Assembly (NCBI GenBank): GCA_016935935.1 | Contig: JAFGPZ010000120.1 | Coordinates: forward strand, 1 to 34,794 | Length of the DNA: 34,794 bases | Direction: 5' to 3' | DNA from: Deltaproteobacteria bacterium | Lineage (GTDB): Bacteria; Desulfobacterota; Syntrophia; Syntrophales; UBA2210 | In this document: positions 1-7,892 of the stretch, piece by piece | Layout: every line of letters begins with the position of its first letter | How positions within the stretch are numbered: position 1 is the first letter of the stretch | The notes under the pieces: model-generated | The model's input: the letters and a program-made list of their open reading frames with translations, nothing else | What the model was told of the DNA's origin: nothing | The model's database searches: none | Made by a program: the position numbers and the translations under genes

Positions 1-64
1 AAAGAAACTCGGCAAGGTATGAACCGTCCTGACCAGTGATGCCCGTTATAAAAGCTTTCTTCAT
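1..64 (-). CDS. gmd: GDP-mannose 4,6-dehydratase, N-terminal fragment cut by window edge
   Basis: Only the first 21 codons are inside the window. They read [20 protein letters not shown] and one more Leu, which is the highly conserved Rossmann start of GDP-mannose 4,6-dehydratase (GITGQDG is the NADP-binding glycine loop). The enzyme converts GDP-D-mannose to GDP-4-keto-6-deoxymannose, the precursor of GDP-fucose, GDP-rhamnose and GDP-perosamine. The ATG at 62-64 has a good ribosome-binding site, AAGGGA at 72-77 on the minus strand, seven bases upstream. It is separated from the dehydratase gene upstream of it by about 1 kb of insertion-sequence debris, so it may start a separate transcript. 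The identity rests on a short but very characteristic peptide. Confidence 0.85.
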   Translation of the reverse strand, partial: MKKAFITGITGQDGSYLAEFL

Positions 65-188
65 GTTATCGTCCCTTAAAAAGTAACAGCGACTACTTTC
101 AATACAATTTTAAATTTTTGATCTCGAATGGAAAGTCACTGACACTGCAATTTTAAGTTTTGGCTGTTTCATTGAGAACCGGATGAAG

Positions 189-218
189 ATATGTAACTCC
201 GTCCCCTAACTTACATAT
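189..218. repeat. Inverted repeat ATATGTAA/TTACATAT upstream of gmd
   Basis: Perfect 8-bp arms (189-196 and 211-218) enclose a 14-nt spacer containing GTCCCC (GGGGAC on the other strand). It lies about 125 bp upstream of the gmd start and 75 bp from the IS200/IS605 debris. It may be a transposon or REP-type end, or an operator. Nothing in the sequence decides between these. Confidence 0.4.
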
Positions 219-293
219 GGGCACAAAACTAAAAATAGTGAAAGCCTATTTTTACAAGCACAGAAAGCAGAAAACTGGCAGAAAAGTAAACTA

Positions 294-743
294 CCACCGA
301 CCTTGTCGGTGGCGTTCTAAAGAACGATAACTCCTGACAATGTCATTCGCTGTCATCCTTCCATAGCCTAAACTGCTCTTCTCGAATTTGTTCCTCATTT
401 CGTATTACGGTGTTGTCGATGCCCACTGTACTGACAAAATACCCACGTGCCCAAATACGCAGCCCCCAGTACCGCTTGCATAATTCCAGAAATTCCTTAC
501 GTAAATACCCTGCACTTTTACCCTTTAGCCATTTTCATCACAAAAGATGGCGAATGCTTCGGCGGTACCGATAAATACATATGCACATGATCCGGACATA
601 TTGCACCCTCTATAATCTTGATGTCCAGCCACTCCCATAATTCCGTTTCAGATTACAACAAAATCCCTGTGCTCATCAACTACGTTGATCCGCTAACGGT
701 GTGGGGCCTCCGCCCCCATACCCCAACACTGACTACGTCAGTG
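294..743 (-). mobile_element. Remnant of an IS200/IS605-family insertion sequence
   Basis: A decayed transposase reading frame on the minus strand is bracketed by perfect hairpins. On the right-end side is CCACCGAC-CTT-GTCGGTGG (294-312). On the left-end side are CACTGAC-TAC-GTCAGTG (727-743) and ATCAAC-TAC-GTTGAT (675-689). Subterminal imperfect or perfect hairpins at both ends are the recognition structures of single-strand-transposing IS200/IS605 elements, and a short triloop is typical. A further small inverted repeat, CGTTCT/AGAACG, lies at 314-327. The transposase has lost its N-terminal part and carries a frameshift, so the element should be immobile on its own. The outer limits are estimates from the hairpins. 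Confidence 0.7.
343..652 (-). pseudogene. tnpA: IS200/IS605-type TnpA transposase, truncated and frameshifted
   Basis: Reading down from 652 the frame gives ETELWEWLDIKIIEGA then CPDHVHMYLSVPPKHSP, the HUH (His-hydrophobic-His) metal-binding motif of Y1 transposases. An extra A in the AAAA run at 532-535 then shifts the frame. The continuation, KWLKGKSAGYL ... RYWGLRIWARGYFVSTVG, is the conserved C-terminal half and ends at a TGA (343-345). An in-frame stop at 653-655 and loss of roughly the first 45 residues show 5' decay. The usual catalytic Tyr in a VIRxYIxxQ context is not visible: the sequence reads VIRNEEQIREEQ. This is therefore a dead copy. Confidence 0.8.
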
Positions 744-1079
744 GATTAGCTTAAGATTTAAAAAATGTCGCTGTTGCACTAGATTAATAATTTACCTTAT
801 TCACTCTTTGAACATGCAATAGATAAAGGGACGGCTAACGAAAGTCAAGGAGGAAGTGAGAAATGATCTTCGGACGTAACCGAAAGTATTTCTAGCCTTC
901 CCCATCATCGTTGAAATCCAGCAAACTATTCAATGCTGTTATCTGAACCATGGGTTGAACAGCCTATAAAACGAATGGGAAGCCTTGGCTTTTTCTTAAA
1001 GTCTGCGCGGTGTGAATATCTAAAAAGAGGCTTGTTTATTGTTGCTTTTTTAAGGGCATTACCTTGACAAGCTTACCAG
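744..1079. other. Intergenic stretch without a recognisable gene
   Basis: This stretch follows the 3' end of the dehydratase gene. I see no coding frame of useful length on either strand. A good Shine-Dalgarno-like AAGGAGG on the plus strand (848-854) precedes an ATG at 863 but opens only ten codons. Its background resembles the neighbouring insertion-sequence debris, so further transposon remnants are possible but not identifiable. Confidence 0.4.
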
Positions 1080-2939
1080 CTAAATCCCCTGTGGGGTGTA
1101 TTCCGGCACAATTTCCTGGAGCTTTTTCTTTATGGCGGTGGCGTCGTAGCTGCCTGCAACAGCAAGGAGGCCGTCAATCTGTGTATTCAAGACCTCACAG
1201 TTATACTCTTCTCCCCGGAGTATGAGGATCTTTTTGTGGTTTGTGGAAATAAGCCCCTCCCCTTTGGTGATCAGCTCCTCAAACAGTTTTTCCCCGGGAC
1301 GGAGACCAATAAACTGTATGGCAATGTCACGCTCCGGCTCAAGACCATTGAGACGGATCAGATCCAGCGCCAAGTCGGCGATACGTACCGGTTTCCCCAT
1401 ATCCAGTATGAATATCTCCTTTCCATTCCCCATGGCGCCGGCTTGTAGTATCAACTGCGCGGCCTCATGGATACTCATGAAATACCGTGTCACATCCGGG
1501 TGGGTAACAGTCAAGGGGCTGCCCCGGGAAATCTGTTCCTGAAACAGGGGGATCACCGAACCGGAGCTCCCGATAACGTTGCCGAACCGTACGGCCATAA
1601 AACGGTTTTCAGAATCACCATTCACACACGCCGTGAGCATCTCGGCCACCCGTTTTGTGGCGCCCATGACATTGGTCGGCCGCACCGCCTTATCCGTTGA
1701 AACAAGGACAAATCGTTTGACCCCCGTTTCCAGAGATACGTCTACCATGTTACGCGTGCCGAGGATATTGTTGTATACCGCCTCCCACGGGTTCATCTCC
1801 TGCATGGGCACATGTTTGTAAGCCGCCGCATGCAAAACCACATCGGGATTGAATTCACGGAGCGCCTGTCTTACCGCATCCTTCTTCTTGATGTCCGCAA
1901 GGAATACCGAGGCCGGGATGTGTCCAAAGCGTTGTCTGAGTTCTATCTCCAATCGAAACAGGTTGTATTCACTAAAGTCCAAAAGCGCCACGGCCTGAGG
2001 ATTAAAACGGCTCACCTGTCTTACCAGTTCAGATCCTATGGATCCCCCGGCCCCCGTTACCAGAACACGCCTACCCTCCAGATATTGTTTGATTTCCTCT
2101 TCATTCAGATGTACTTCCCCCCTGTTCAGAATATCTTCCAGGGTGACATCACGCACTGTCTTGATCGAGACCTTTCCCTCGACAAGTTCCCATATTCCGG
2201 GTATCGTTCGAAACCTCTTTCCAGTCTTCTCGCACAGTGCGACAATCCTCCGAACCGCCTCACCCTTCACCGAAGGGATAGCAATGAGGATCTCGTCAAA
2301 GGCCACCGGGATCCGGTCAATCTCGTCTACCATTCCGAGGACCGGAACGCCATGAATTTCCTTCCCATGCTTTTCCTGATCATCATCAAGGAAACCGACG
2401 GGCCTGAACCGGCTCCAAGGTGTTTCCTTAATCTCCCTGAGCACCTTTTCACCCGCATCCCCGGCCCCAATAATAAGCAGCTTCTTGATCGGCAAATCAC
2501 TGAGGTGGGGTGCCCGCCTCCAGAAAGATAGAAGAGGACTTCCCAGCAGGATCCTTAGGAAAAACCGGACCCCACTCGTCAGCATAAAGGTGAGCCCCCA
2601 GTCGATAAGATATACGGAGCGGGAATATCCTAGAAACCGATACTGGTAAAGGATAAAAAGAACAATGGCACCTGAGGATAAGCTGGCGGCTTTGAAAATA
2701 TTTTTCACATCCGAAATACTTGTGTATCGCCACATACCTCGATAAAGCCCGAACGCATAGAAGCAGGCCAGTTTAAAGGGCACAAGATACGGAAGGGCAT
2801 GTTGTATTTTTGCCCAGTCAGTCGGAGAGATACTCCCCTCAAAACGGAGCCAGTATGCCGTCATATAGGCCACCATTACGAAAATCGCATCTATGAGCAA
2901 CATCAAATAGAAGTTTCTGCTACGTACAACCGCCTTCAT
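1080..2939 (-). CDS. Membrane-bound UDP-N-acetylhexosamine 4,6-dehydratase (CapD/WbpM/PglF family)
   Basis: A long-form polysaccharide SDR of about 620 residues. Several N-terminal membrane helices (roughly residues 10-135) anchor it to the inner membrane. A first Rossmann domain carries IGAGDAG (about 161-167, counting from the TTG at 2951) and a second, catalytic SDR domain carries TGAGGSIGSE (about 299-308). The active site reads STDKAVRPTN followed by MGATK: Met replaces the usual Tyr of YxxxK, as in PglF, WbpM and FlaA1, which dehydrate UDP-GlcNAc to the 4-keto-6-deoxy sugar. The product feeds QuiNAc, FucNAc or bacillosamine, commonly the first sugar loaded by the transferase encoded just upstream at 3147-3707. 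The open frame begins at a TTG (2951); ATG at 2937-2939 with TGGGA six bases upstream is the better start. Confidence 0.93.
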   Translation of the reverse strand: MKAVVRSRNFYLMLLIDAIFVMVAYMTAYWLRFEGSISPTDWAKIQHALPYLVPFKLACFYAFGLYRGMWRYTSISDVKNIFKAASLSSGAIVLFILYQYRFLGYSRSVYLIDWGLTFMLTSGVRFFLRILLGSPLLSFWRRAPHLSDLPIKKLLIIGAGDAGEKVLREIKETPWSRFRPVGFLDDDQEKHGKEIHGVPVLGMVDEIDRIPVAFDEILIAIPSVKGEAVRRIVALCEKTGKRFRTIPGIWELVEGKVSIKTVRDVTLEDILNRGEVHLNEEEIKQYLEGRRVLVTGAGGSIGSELVRQVSRFNPQAVALLDFSEYNLFRLEIELRQRFGHIPASVFLADIKKKDAVRQALREFNPDVVLHAAAYKHVPMQEMNPWEAVYNNILGTRNMVDVSLETGVKRFVLVSTDKAVRPTNVMGATKRVAEMLTACVNGDSENRFMAVRFGNVIGSSGSVIPLFQEQISRGSPLTVTHPDVTRYFMSIHEAAQLILQAGAMGNGKEIFILDMGKPVRIADLALDLIRLNGLEPERDIAIQFIGLRPGEKLFEELITKGEGLISTNHKKILILRGEEYNCEVLNTQIDGLLAVAGSYDATAIKKKLQEIVPEYTPQGI

Positions 2940-3146
2940 AAACATTCCCAATTTTTATCAGTTCTTCATGGATCGTTGTTGTACGATGATCCCCTTACAC
3001 CTTTCCGCAGGTTATAACACATTCGGGGAGCCTATCATATTCTTTGTTTCAGAGATACAAACTGTGTTCAAACATGGAAACCTTAATGAAGGTTGCACGC
3101 GCCGGTCGATACAATCCTCTGATCTCCCTCTCTCTGTCTCCTAACT

Positions 3147-3707
3147 TCAGTGACTGACCCCTTCTCTTTTCACAACCTTTATAAATGTCATCAGCAATAT
3201 TTTGAGGTCAAAAAGGAACGACCTGTTTTTCAGATAATATTCATCGAACTCGATCTTTACCGAAATCGGCAACTCATCTCTTCCGTTTACCTGTGCCCAG
3301 CCGGTAATGCCAGGAATGATTGTATGTATCCCTTTCTCGGTCCTCAGATCAATCAGATCATCCTGGTTATACAAAGCCGGACGGGGGCCCACAAAGCTTA
3401 TGTCTCCTCTTAAGATACTATACAGCTGCGGCAATTCATCCAAACTGAACCTGCGTAATAATGACCCGGCCCGCGTGAGATAATCATCGGGATTTTTCAT
3501 GAGATGGGTCGCGACAGCAGGAGTACCTGTAACCATCGTCCGAAACTTGGGCATCCTGAATATCCCGTTATTGATCCCCACCCGGTCCGACCAGTACAAG
3601 ATCGGACCTTTCGAAGTCATCTTCACGATGAACCCGACAAAAAGGATCGGGATACTCAAAAAACATAATAAAAAAAAAGCCATGGCAAGATCAAAAATAC
3701 GCTTCAT
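3147..3707 (-). CDS. Initiating phosphoglycosyltransferase, PglC-like (bacterial sugar transferase)
   Basis: At 186 residues this is the minimal monotopic form of the polyprenyl-phosphate sugar-1-phosphate transferases (Pfam bacterial sugar transferase), without the large N-terminal membrane domain of WbaP or WcaJ. An N-terminal hydrophobic segment (about 8-30) fits the re-entrant membrane helix. The family motifs are all present: PKFRTM (about 53-58), the catalytic Asp-Glu pair in SLDELPQL (D90, E91), and GDISFVGPRP (101-110). It should transfer a sugar phosphate, most likely a UDP-diNAcBac/QuiNAc/FucNAc-type sugar given the adjacent dehydratase, to undecaprenyl phosphate and so start the glycan. 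The substrate is inferred from context only. A gap of about 200 bp separates it from the dehydratase gene downstream. Confidence 0.93.
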   Translation of the reverse strand: MKRIFDLAMAFFLLCFLSIPILFVGFIVKMTSKGPILYWSDRVGINNGIFRMPKFRTMVTGTPAVATHLMKNPDDYLTRAGSLLRRFSLDELPQLYSILRGDISFVGPRPALYNQDDLIDLRTEKGIHTIIPGITGWAQVNGRDELPISVKIEFDEYYLKNRSFLFDLKILLMTFIKVVKREGVSH

Positions 3708-3747
3708 TAGAATTTACTGCCTTACGTAAAGGCGCCTCAGTATGATC

Positions 3748-3888
3748 TTACTGACCTGCGGGACAGGTTTCGTATACAGTTTTCAAAAGCCCAAGCCCCA
3801 GCTTTTTATAGACACAAAGCGCCGCACTAACAGCTATCTTCATAATTTCGTTTTCAGTTATAATCTTCTTGTATATTGTTTTCTTGGC
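3748..3888 (-). pseudogene. Fragment of a GxxExxY-family (PDDEXK_3-like) protein
   Basis: In the gap between the SDR and the initiating transferase, one minus frame reads IYKKIITENEIMKIAVSA, then YKKLGLGLLKTVYETC and a TAA (3748-3750). This matches the N-terminal pattern of the small GxxExxY proteins (I-hxx-A-xxV(H/Y)-xxLGPGLLExVYExC). It stops where the rest of the domain, including the ExxY part, should follow. The central Pro of LGPGLLE is Leu here and Glu is Lys. It looks like a remnant, not a gene. An in-frame ATG exists at 3841-3843. The match is by eye and short. Confidence 0.5.
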
Positions 3889-3951
3889 GCTTTTGTGTGA
3901 GATATTTTATCTGTGTAACCAAAAAATTCACCGCACCTTTTTTTGTCCTTT

Positions 3952-4956
3952 TCATAACCAGGTGCTCGCTTTCACCGTTTCCTTCCATCCCGCCGCCAGA
4001 TCGTACCGGGGCACAAAACCGAGCTCATTTTGAATGCGCTGGCTATCCACAGCTATGTCTTCCATATACGTGTCTACGATTCCCCGTGTAACAGGCGACC
4101 GGAAACCAAAGAGTTTGAAACTTTCTTCCAGTAATCCTGCCGCCCAGCGTGCCAGTGAAACCGGCAGCGCAAAACCTGGAGGGGGGCGCCCAAGGGCATC
4201 ACAGATAGTACGAATTATTTCATCCATAGTATGGAAGCGGCCATCTGAAACATTGAAAATCCTGCCTGCCGCACTATCGTGTCCCACAGCCAAAACAGCA
4301 GCGCGCGCTACATCTGTATCGTAAACCAAGGTGCGCCGGTTGAAACCATTACCGACAGGTATGAAGCGGCCCCTCGCCAGGGATTGCACAAGACGCTGAT
4401 AATTTCCCTTAATTCTGAAACCATACACTGCACCCAGGCGTAAGGCAACCCCAATCTGTCCACCATCCACACCTCTGGCTTCCAGTACGATTTTTTCCGC
4501 CGCAAGCTTGGTACGGGCATAAACTGTATTCGGGTACGGTGGCGTATCTTCCGTCAAGATCCGCCCACCGGAAGGCCCATAAACGGCAATCGTGCTGAAG
4601 AGCACAACACGTCCCACGCCAGCCCGAATAGCCGCCGCAATCACGTTCGAAGTTCCCCCCACATTAATCCGTTCATATTGGTCCTGCAGAGCAGGGGCCG
4701 GGTTTGCAATATGCAGCAAAGCGGCCAGGTGAACAACCGATTCAGCACCCTGCATGGCAGCGCGTACGGCCGATACATCGGTTACATCACCAATGAGTGT
4801 TTCTACATCATCAGGCCACGTACCTGCTGGCGGAGAATCGATTGACAGGGTGCGGATGGAATACCCCGCAGCATGGAAGGCTTCAACAACAGCCGGCCCA
4901 ACGGCGCCAGTGGCCCCTGTAACAAGGATAAGAGGGCGGCGCTTCGCTATAACCAC
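3952..4956 (-). CDS. NAD-dependent epimerase/dehydratase (extended SDR)
   Basis: An extended short-chain dehydrogenase acting on a nucleotide sugar or polyprenyl-linked sugar. Counting from the GTG at 4986, TGATGAVG (23-30) is the GxxGxxG dinucleotide loop, followed by VVHLAA, FSTIAVYG with the catalytic Ser/Thr, and YARTK (Y156, K160), the YxxxK active site. The C-terminal half has the usual substrate-binding layout (NVSDG, DTDVARA). The specific reaction (4-epimerase, 4-reductase or other) cannot be read from the motifs. The GTG at 4986 has no ribosome-binding site. An internal GTG at 4954-4956, preceded by a G-rich GTGGGGG, gives a more natural N terminus and a 10-bp overlap with the upstream GT2 gene. 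Its place next to the dehydratase and PglC-like genes suggests it helps make or finish the first sugar. Confidence 0.88.
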   Translation of the reverse strand: MVIAKRRPLILVTGATGAVGPAVVEAFHAAGYSIRTLSIDSPPAGTWPDDVETLIGDVTDVSAVRAAMQGAESVVHLAALLHIANPAPALQDQYERINVGGTSNVIAAAIRAGVGRVVLFSTIAVYGPSGGRILTEDTPPYPNTVYARTKLAAEKIVLEARGVDGGQIGVALRLGAVYGFRIKGNYQRLVQSLARGRFIPVGNGFNRRTLVYDTDVARAAVLAVGHDSAAGRIFNVSDGRFHTMDEIIRTICDALGRPPPGFALPVSLARWAAGLLEESFKLFGFRSPVTRGIVDTYMEDIAVDSQRIQNELGFVPRYDLAAGWKETVKASTWL

Positions 4957-5750
4957 GTCCACCCCCACTTGCTGAAATAACGGCACATATTGACAACGAA
5001 TATCATTGCCATTCTTATCTTCTTATGAGATTCACGTGTCCAATAGTGAATCGCGGTAGCTTTGGGGTAATAAACGGTCCTGAATCCGTTCTGTTGAAAT
5101 TTACGGCTTAGATCAAAGTCTTCAAAGTATAAGAAATAGCGCGGATCAAAACCGGCCACTGTTTTCAGCACATTTGTACGGCAAAGCATAAATGCGCCGG
5201 TCATAACCTCCACATCACACATTTTCTCGTATCCAACATCTCTCATCTCATAGTAATTCAAACGTCGCTTGAATAGAGGATGAAAGATGTGTGGTACAAA
5301 ACGTCGAATAAAAAAATCCATAACACTGGGATAGCGCTTATTCAGGTATTGATCTGAACCATCCTCATTCAATATCCGCGGGCAGACCATTCCTACCTCC
5401 GGATTGTTTTCCATGAATTGGATCAAAGAACGAATCGTTCCTGATGAAATAATGATATCAGGGTTGAGCACAAGATGGTATTTTGACGGTTCGGCGTGGA
5501 AAATGGCCCAGTTATGCGCCCTGCCATAACCAACGTTTTCACCATAAAAATGGTACGATACCGGAAGCCCATCGAATGCGAGACGCAAATCAGACGTGGG
5601 TGAGTTATCAACGACAGTGAGTTGTACAGAACATTCGGTGTTCAAAAAACTAACTGCGGCGTCCCTGATAATTGCTGGAGAGTTTTGATAGATTACCATT
5701 GACGCAGTGCAGTCGTACAAGATACCCCCATTTCTAGCATCTTCTGACAT
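4947..5750 (-). CDS. GT2 glycosyltransferase, WbbL/rhamnosyltransferase-like
   Basis: A single GT-A domain of 267 residues. The start SMVIYQNSP with VVDNSP (about 46-51) and the donor-site motif NPDI (N96-D98) in place of a classical DxD are typical of the WbbL-like GT2 branch. The acceptor-side signature follows: VMTGAFML, then FDPRYFLYFEDFDLSRK, with the catalytic Asp/Glu in EDFDL. This branch often uses dTDP-L-rhamnose, but the donor cannot be fixed from sequence alone. It is cytoplasmic and membrane-associated. The ATG at 5748-5750 has an AAGAAG-type ribosome site. It is translationally close to the SDR downstream (overlap of the two frames) and about 115 bp from the GT2 gene upstream. 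Confidence 0.9.
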   Translation of the reverse strand: MSEDARNGGILYDCTASMVIYQNSPAIIRDAAVSFLNTECSVQLTVVDNSPTSDLRLAFDGLPVSYHFYGENVGYGRAHNWAIFHAEPSKYHLVLNPDIIISSGTIRSLIQFMENNPEVGMVCPRILNEDGSDQYLNKRYPSVMDFFIRRFVPHIFHPLFKRRLNYYEMRDVGYEKMCDVEVMTGAFMLCRTNVLKTVAGFDPRYFLYFEDFDLSRKFQQNGFRTVYYPKATAIHYWTRESHKKIRMAMIFVVNMCRYFSKWGWTWL

Positions 5751-5865
5751 TTAACTATTTCTTCTTTGAATTGAAAAGCGGTGAGGCGAATTCCCACTCT
5801 CACTGCCGCTACACGCAGCGTTTAGAGTCTCTCGTTTCATCCGTTCACTACAGATCGCTTTTATT

Positions 5866-6873
5866 TCATGCATCCCGCCGGTAGTCATCACACGGATCGT
5901 TATCCCTGCGACCTCTTAAGCGGTGCGTCAGCGCCGGTCGATCCAGCAGTCCCCAGACATACGAATCGTCTACTGTCCTGTTGTCCTGAATCTGTCGGCG
6001 CTTCTTTAAGACCCGCTTTAACCCTTTCAGGGCATCTTTTTTCGCCCTGAAATAATCAATTCCCCGTCCACGTACGACGAAGTAACACAGAGCGATGATA
6101 TCGTAGATAATGTGAAAAAAGATCGTCCGGGGAATCAGTCGCGCCGGCATATTCTTGATATAGACCCATTCTAGATTTCGATGGCCATAGTACACCGAAA
6201 TAGACGAATCATGAACAAGGCTTCCACTCCCCCTGTGGTAAACAAGGGCTTCTGGAACATAAAGGCACGTGTAACCCTTTAACTGTGACCGGAAGCTGAG
6301 GTCAACATCCTCATAGAGGAGAAAGAAATCCCCGTCAAAAAACCCGACATCCTTCAGCATGGATGTGCGGTAGAGCGCTGCTCCGGCGCAGGCACCGAAG
6401 GTCAATTCCCGCCGATTGTAATGCCCGGACGGCTCACCGCGGCCACGCAGGAGGCCAACACCAGCCCTTGTATATCCGTCACCGCAGCGATCGATCAGCC
6501 CCGGGCGATCGTAATAGAGCATCTTGGAGGCGGCAAAACCGGCCTCTTTCGTTTGCTCTAGGGTCTCGACAAGAGACTCCAGCCAGTATGGGTCCGCTAC
6601 GGCATCGTTATTCAGAAGCGCCACATAGGGTGTCGTCGAATCTCTCAAAGCACAATTGTTGGCTTCGGCAAACCCCCGGTTCTCCGTCAGTGCAATCACC
6701 TGAACTTCCGGGAAGCGTTCAGACACAAGCTCCAGAGAGCCGTCGGTTGAGGCGTTGTCAACCAGAGTGACAGAGAAGGACCGGTAGGACTGTCTCCTGA
6801 GGCTCTGGAGACAGTCCTCCAGAAACGCCCTCCCGTTCCAATTGACGATAATAATTTGAACCTGTTCAGACAT
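5866..6873 (-). CDS. GT2 glycosyltransferase
   Basis: A GT-A domain starts at the N terminus: IIIVNWNG (7-14), LVDNASTDGS, NRGFAEANN, and the metal/donor site LNNDA (N88-D90). The acceptor-site block is FGACAGAALYR and FFLLYEDVDLSFR. A hydrophobic stretch and a basic tail after about residue 240 may bind the membrane. The NND variant and the EDVDL block place it with GT2 enzymes that often act as rhamnosyl or related deoxyhexosyl transferases. It lies 11 bp downstream of the preceding GT2 gene (6885-7832), so the two are almost certainly co-transcribed. Substrate unknown. Confidence 0.9.
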   Translation of the reverse strand: MSEQVQIIIVNWNGRAFLEDCLQSLRRQSYRSFSVTLVDNASTDGSLELVSERFPEVQVIALTENRGFAEANNCALRDSTTPYVALLNNDAVADPYWLESLVETLEQTKEAGFAASKMLYYDRPGLIDRCGDGYTRAGVGLLRGRGEPSGHYNRRELTFGACAGAALYRTSMLKDVGFFDGDFFLLYEDVDLSFRSQLKGYTCLYVPEALVYHRGSGSLVHDSSISVYYGHRNLEWVYIKNMPARLIPRTIFFHIIYDIIALCYFVVRGRGIDYFRAKKDALKGLKRVLKKRRQIQDNRTVDDSYVWGLLDRPALTHRLRGRRDNDPCDDYRRDA

Positions 6874-6884
6874 AGGGAAAATGA

Positions 6885-7832
6885 TCAGGAAGTTTTTATA
6901 GAATTGTGAACATAGAGCGCTTCGCCATCCTTGCCGGACCTTCCGGCCAGGCCATGGCCGATGCCTCGCAGTATCTGAGCCAGACTTCGCAAGTATCCAT
7001 CATCATAGAGGAAAATAAGAATCAAGATCTTCATCAGAATGATCCGGTCTTTTCGGCACCAGGATCGCTGAGATTCCCTGTACTGGCGGTGAAGAAGAAT
7101 GGCATTACGAAACTGGTAGTACCGCCGCAGGGGCGGGTGATGGGTGGGATGGACCTTCTCTCCCAGAATAAGACGCTCCTCGAGCCGTCCCATCTGATGC
7201 AGGATTTCGGTGTCAAGAATTTCGATGACCTGATAGCCGAGGGTCCTCAGGCGCAGGCAATACTCGATATCGACATAGTCGATGAAGAGGCCTTCGTTGT
7301 AGTATCCCGCCAACTCGAAAGCCCGCCGGGGGACAAGACTTCCCGATGTAATTACATACGTCACCTCCCGCCAGGAACGACCTGCAGCCGGATCAGGCCG
7401 AGAGGTACTACCCACAAAGGTTGTCCGGGAACCGGCGACCATTACCTTCTCCGGATGGGGATGGGATTCCCAGATCGTCAGCATCTTTTTCACCATGTCC
7501 CTGGGCGGCAGACTATCCTGATCAAAGGTGACGACCCAGGAACATCCCTCATCACCAGAGAGGGCCTGGCGGATTCCCTGGTTCAGAGCGATGGCGATTC
7601 CGAGATTCTCACTGTTGCGGATACAGGTTACATTCTTCCTTACGTCTAACGCTCTTTCAAGATTCACGGTAGCTTTCCCCGTTGTGCCGTTATCCACGAC
7701 GATTACCCGGGAGACCTGTGCGGCGATCATCTCCACCCGCTCCGGGAAGCCTGCATCGGGGAAAAAGGAGATCACGACAGCACAGACTCGACCTGAGGTT
7801 TCGGCATCGAAGGATGGAGTTGGTAACATCAT
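6885..7832 (-). CDS. GT2 glycosyltransferase, rhamnosyltransferase (RfbF/RfbN) type
   Basis: About 315 residues. The motif WVVTFDQDS with the donor-site DQD is the hallmark of the bacterial rhamnosyltransferase subgroup of GT2. It is preceded by VVISFFPD, VVDNGT and NLGIAIALNQG, and followed by FIDYVDIEYCLR, the acceptor/catalytic block. The likely donor is dTDP-L-rhamnose, which is notable because the rfbA and rfbD genes in this same locus are broken. The open frame can start at a TTG (7865), but the paired ATGs at 7830-7832 and 7827-7829, with GGGGA nine bases upstream, give the usual family N terminus. It follows the WsaF-like gene. Confidence 0.9.
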   Translation of the reverse strand: MMLPTPSFDAETSGRVCAVVISFFPDAGFPERVEMIAAQVSRVIVVDNGTTGKATVNLERALDVRKNVTCIRNSENLGIAIALNQGIRQALSGDEGCSWVVTFDQDSLPPRDMVKKMLTIWESHPHPEKVMVAGSRTTFVGSTSRPDPAAGRSWREVTYVITSGSLVPRRAFELAGYYNEGLFIDYVDIEYCLRLRTLGYQVIEILDTEILHQMGRLEERLILGEKVHPTHHPPLRRYYQFRNAILLHRQYRESQRSWCRKDRIILMKILILIFLYDDGYLRSLAQILRGIGHGLAGRSGKDGEALYVHNSIKTS

Positions 7833-7892
7833 ATTCTGAGATCCCCTGAGCGTTACGGTGGCCAAGGATTCGTTTGACAGATTGGAATCAAC

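Noticed and set aside
863..895. Ten-codon frame on the plus strand behind a good AAGGAGG
   Set aside because: Too short to support, no regulated gene follows, and the surroundings look like insertion-sequence debris.
973..992. AAGCC-TT-GGCTT followed by T-rich sequence, terminator-like on the plus strand
   Set aside because: A two-base loop is sterically poor, the stem is only five bases, and there is no plus-strand gene to terminate.
1812..2531. 239-codon open frame on the plus strand
   Set aside because: It is antisense to the dehydratase, whose two Rossmann motifs and active site are in the minus frame.
6906..7649. 247-codon open frame on the plus strand
   Set aside because: It is the antisense of the DQD-type GT2, which has clear family motifs; the plus-strand peptide has none.
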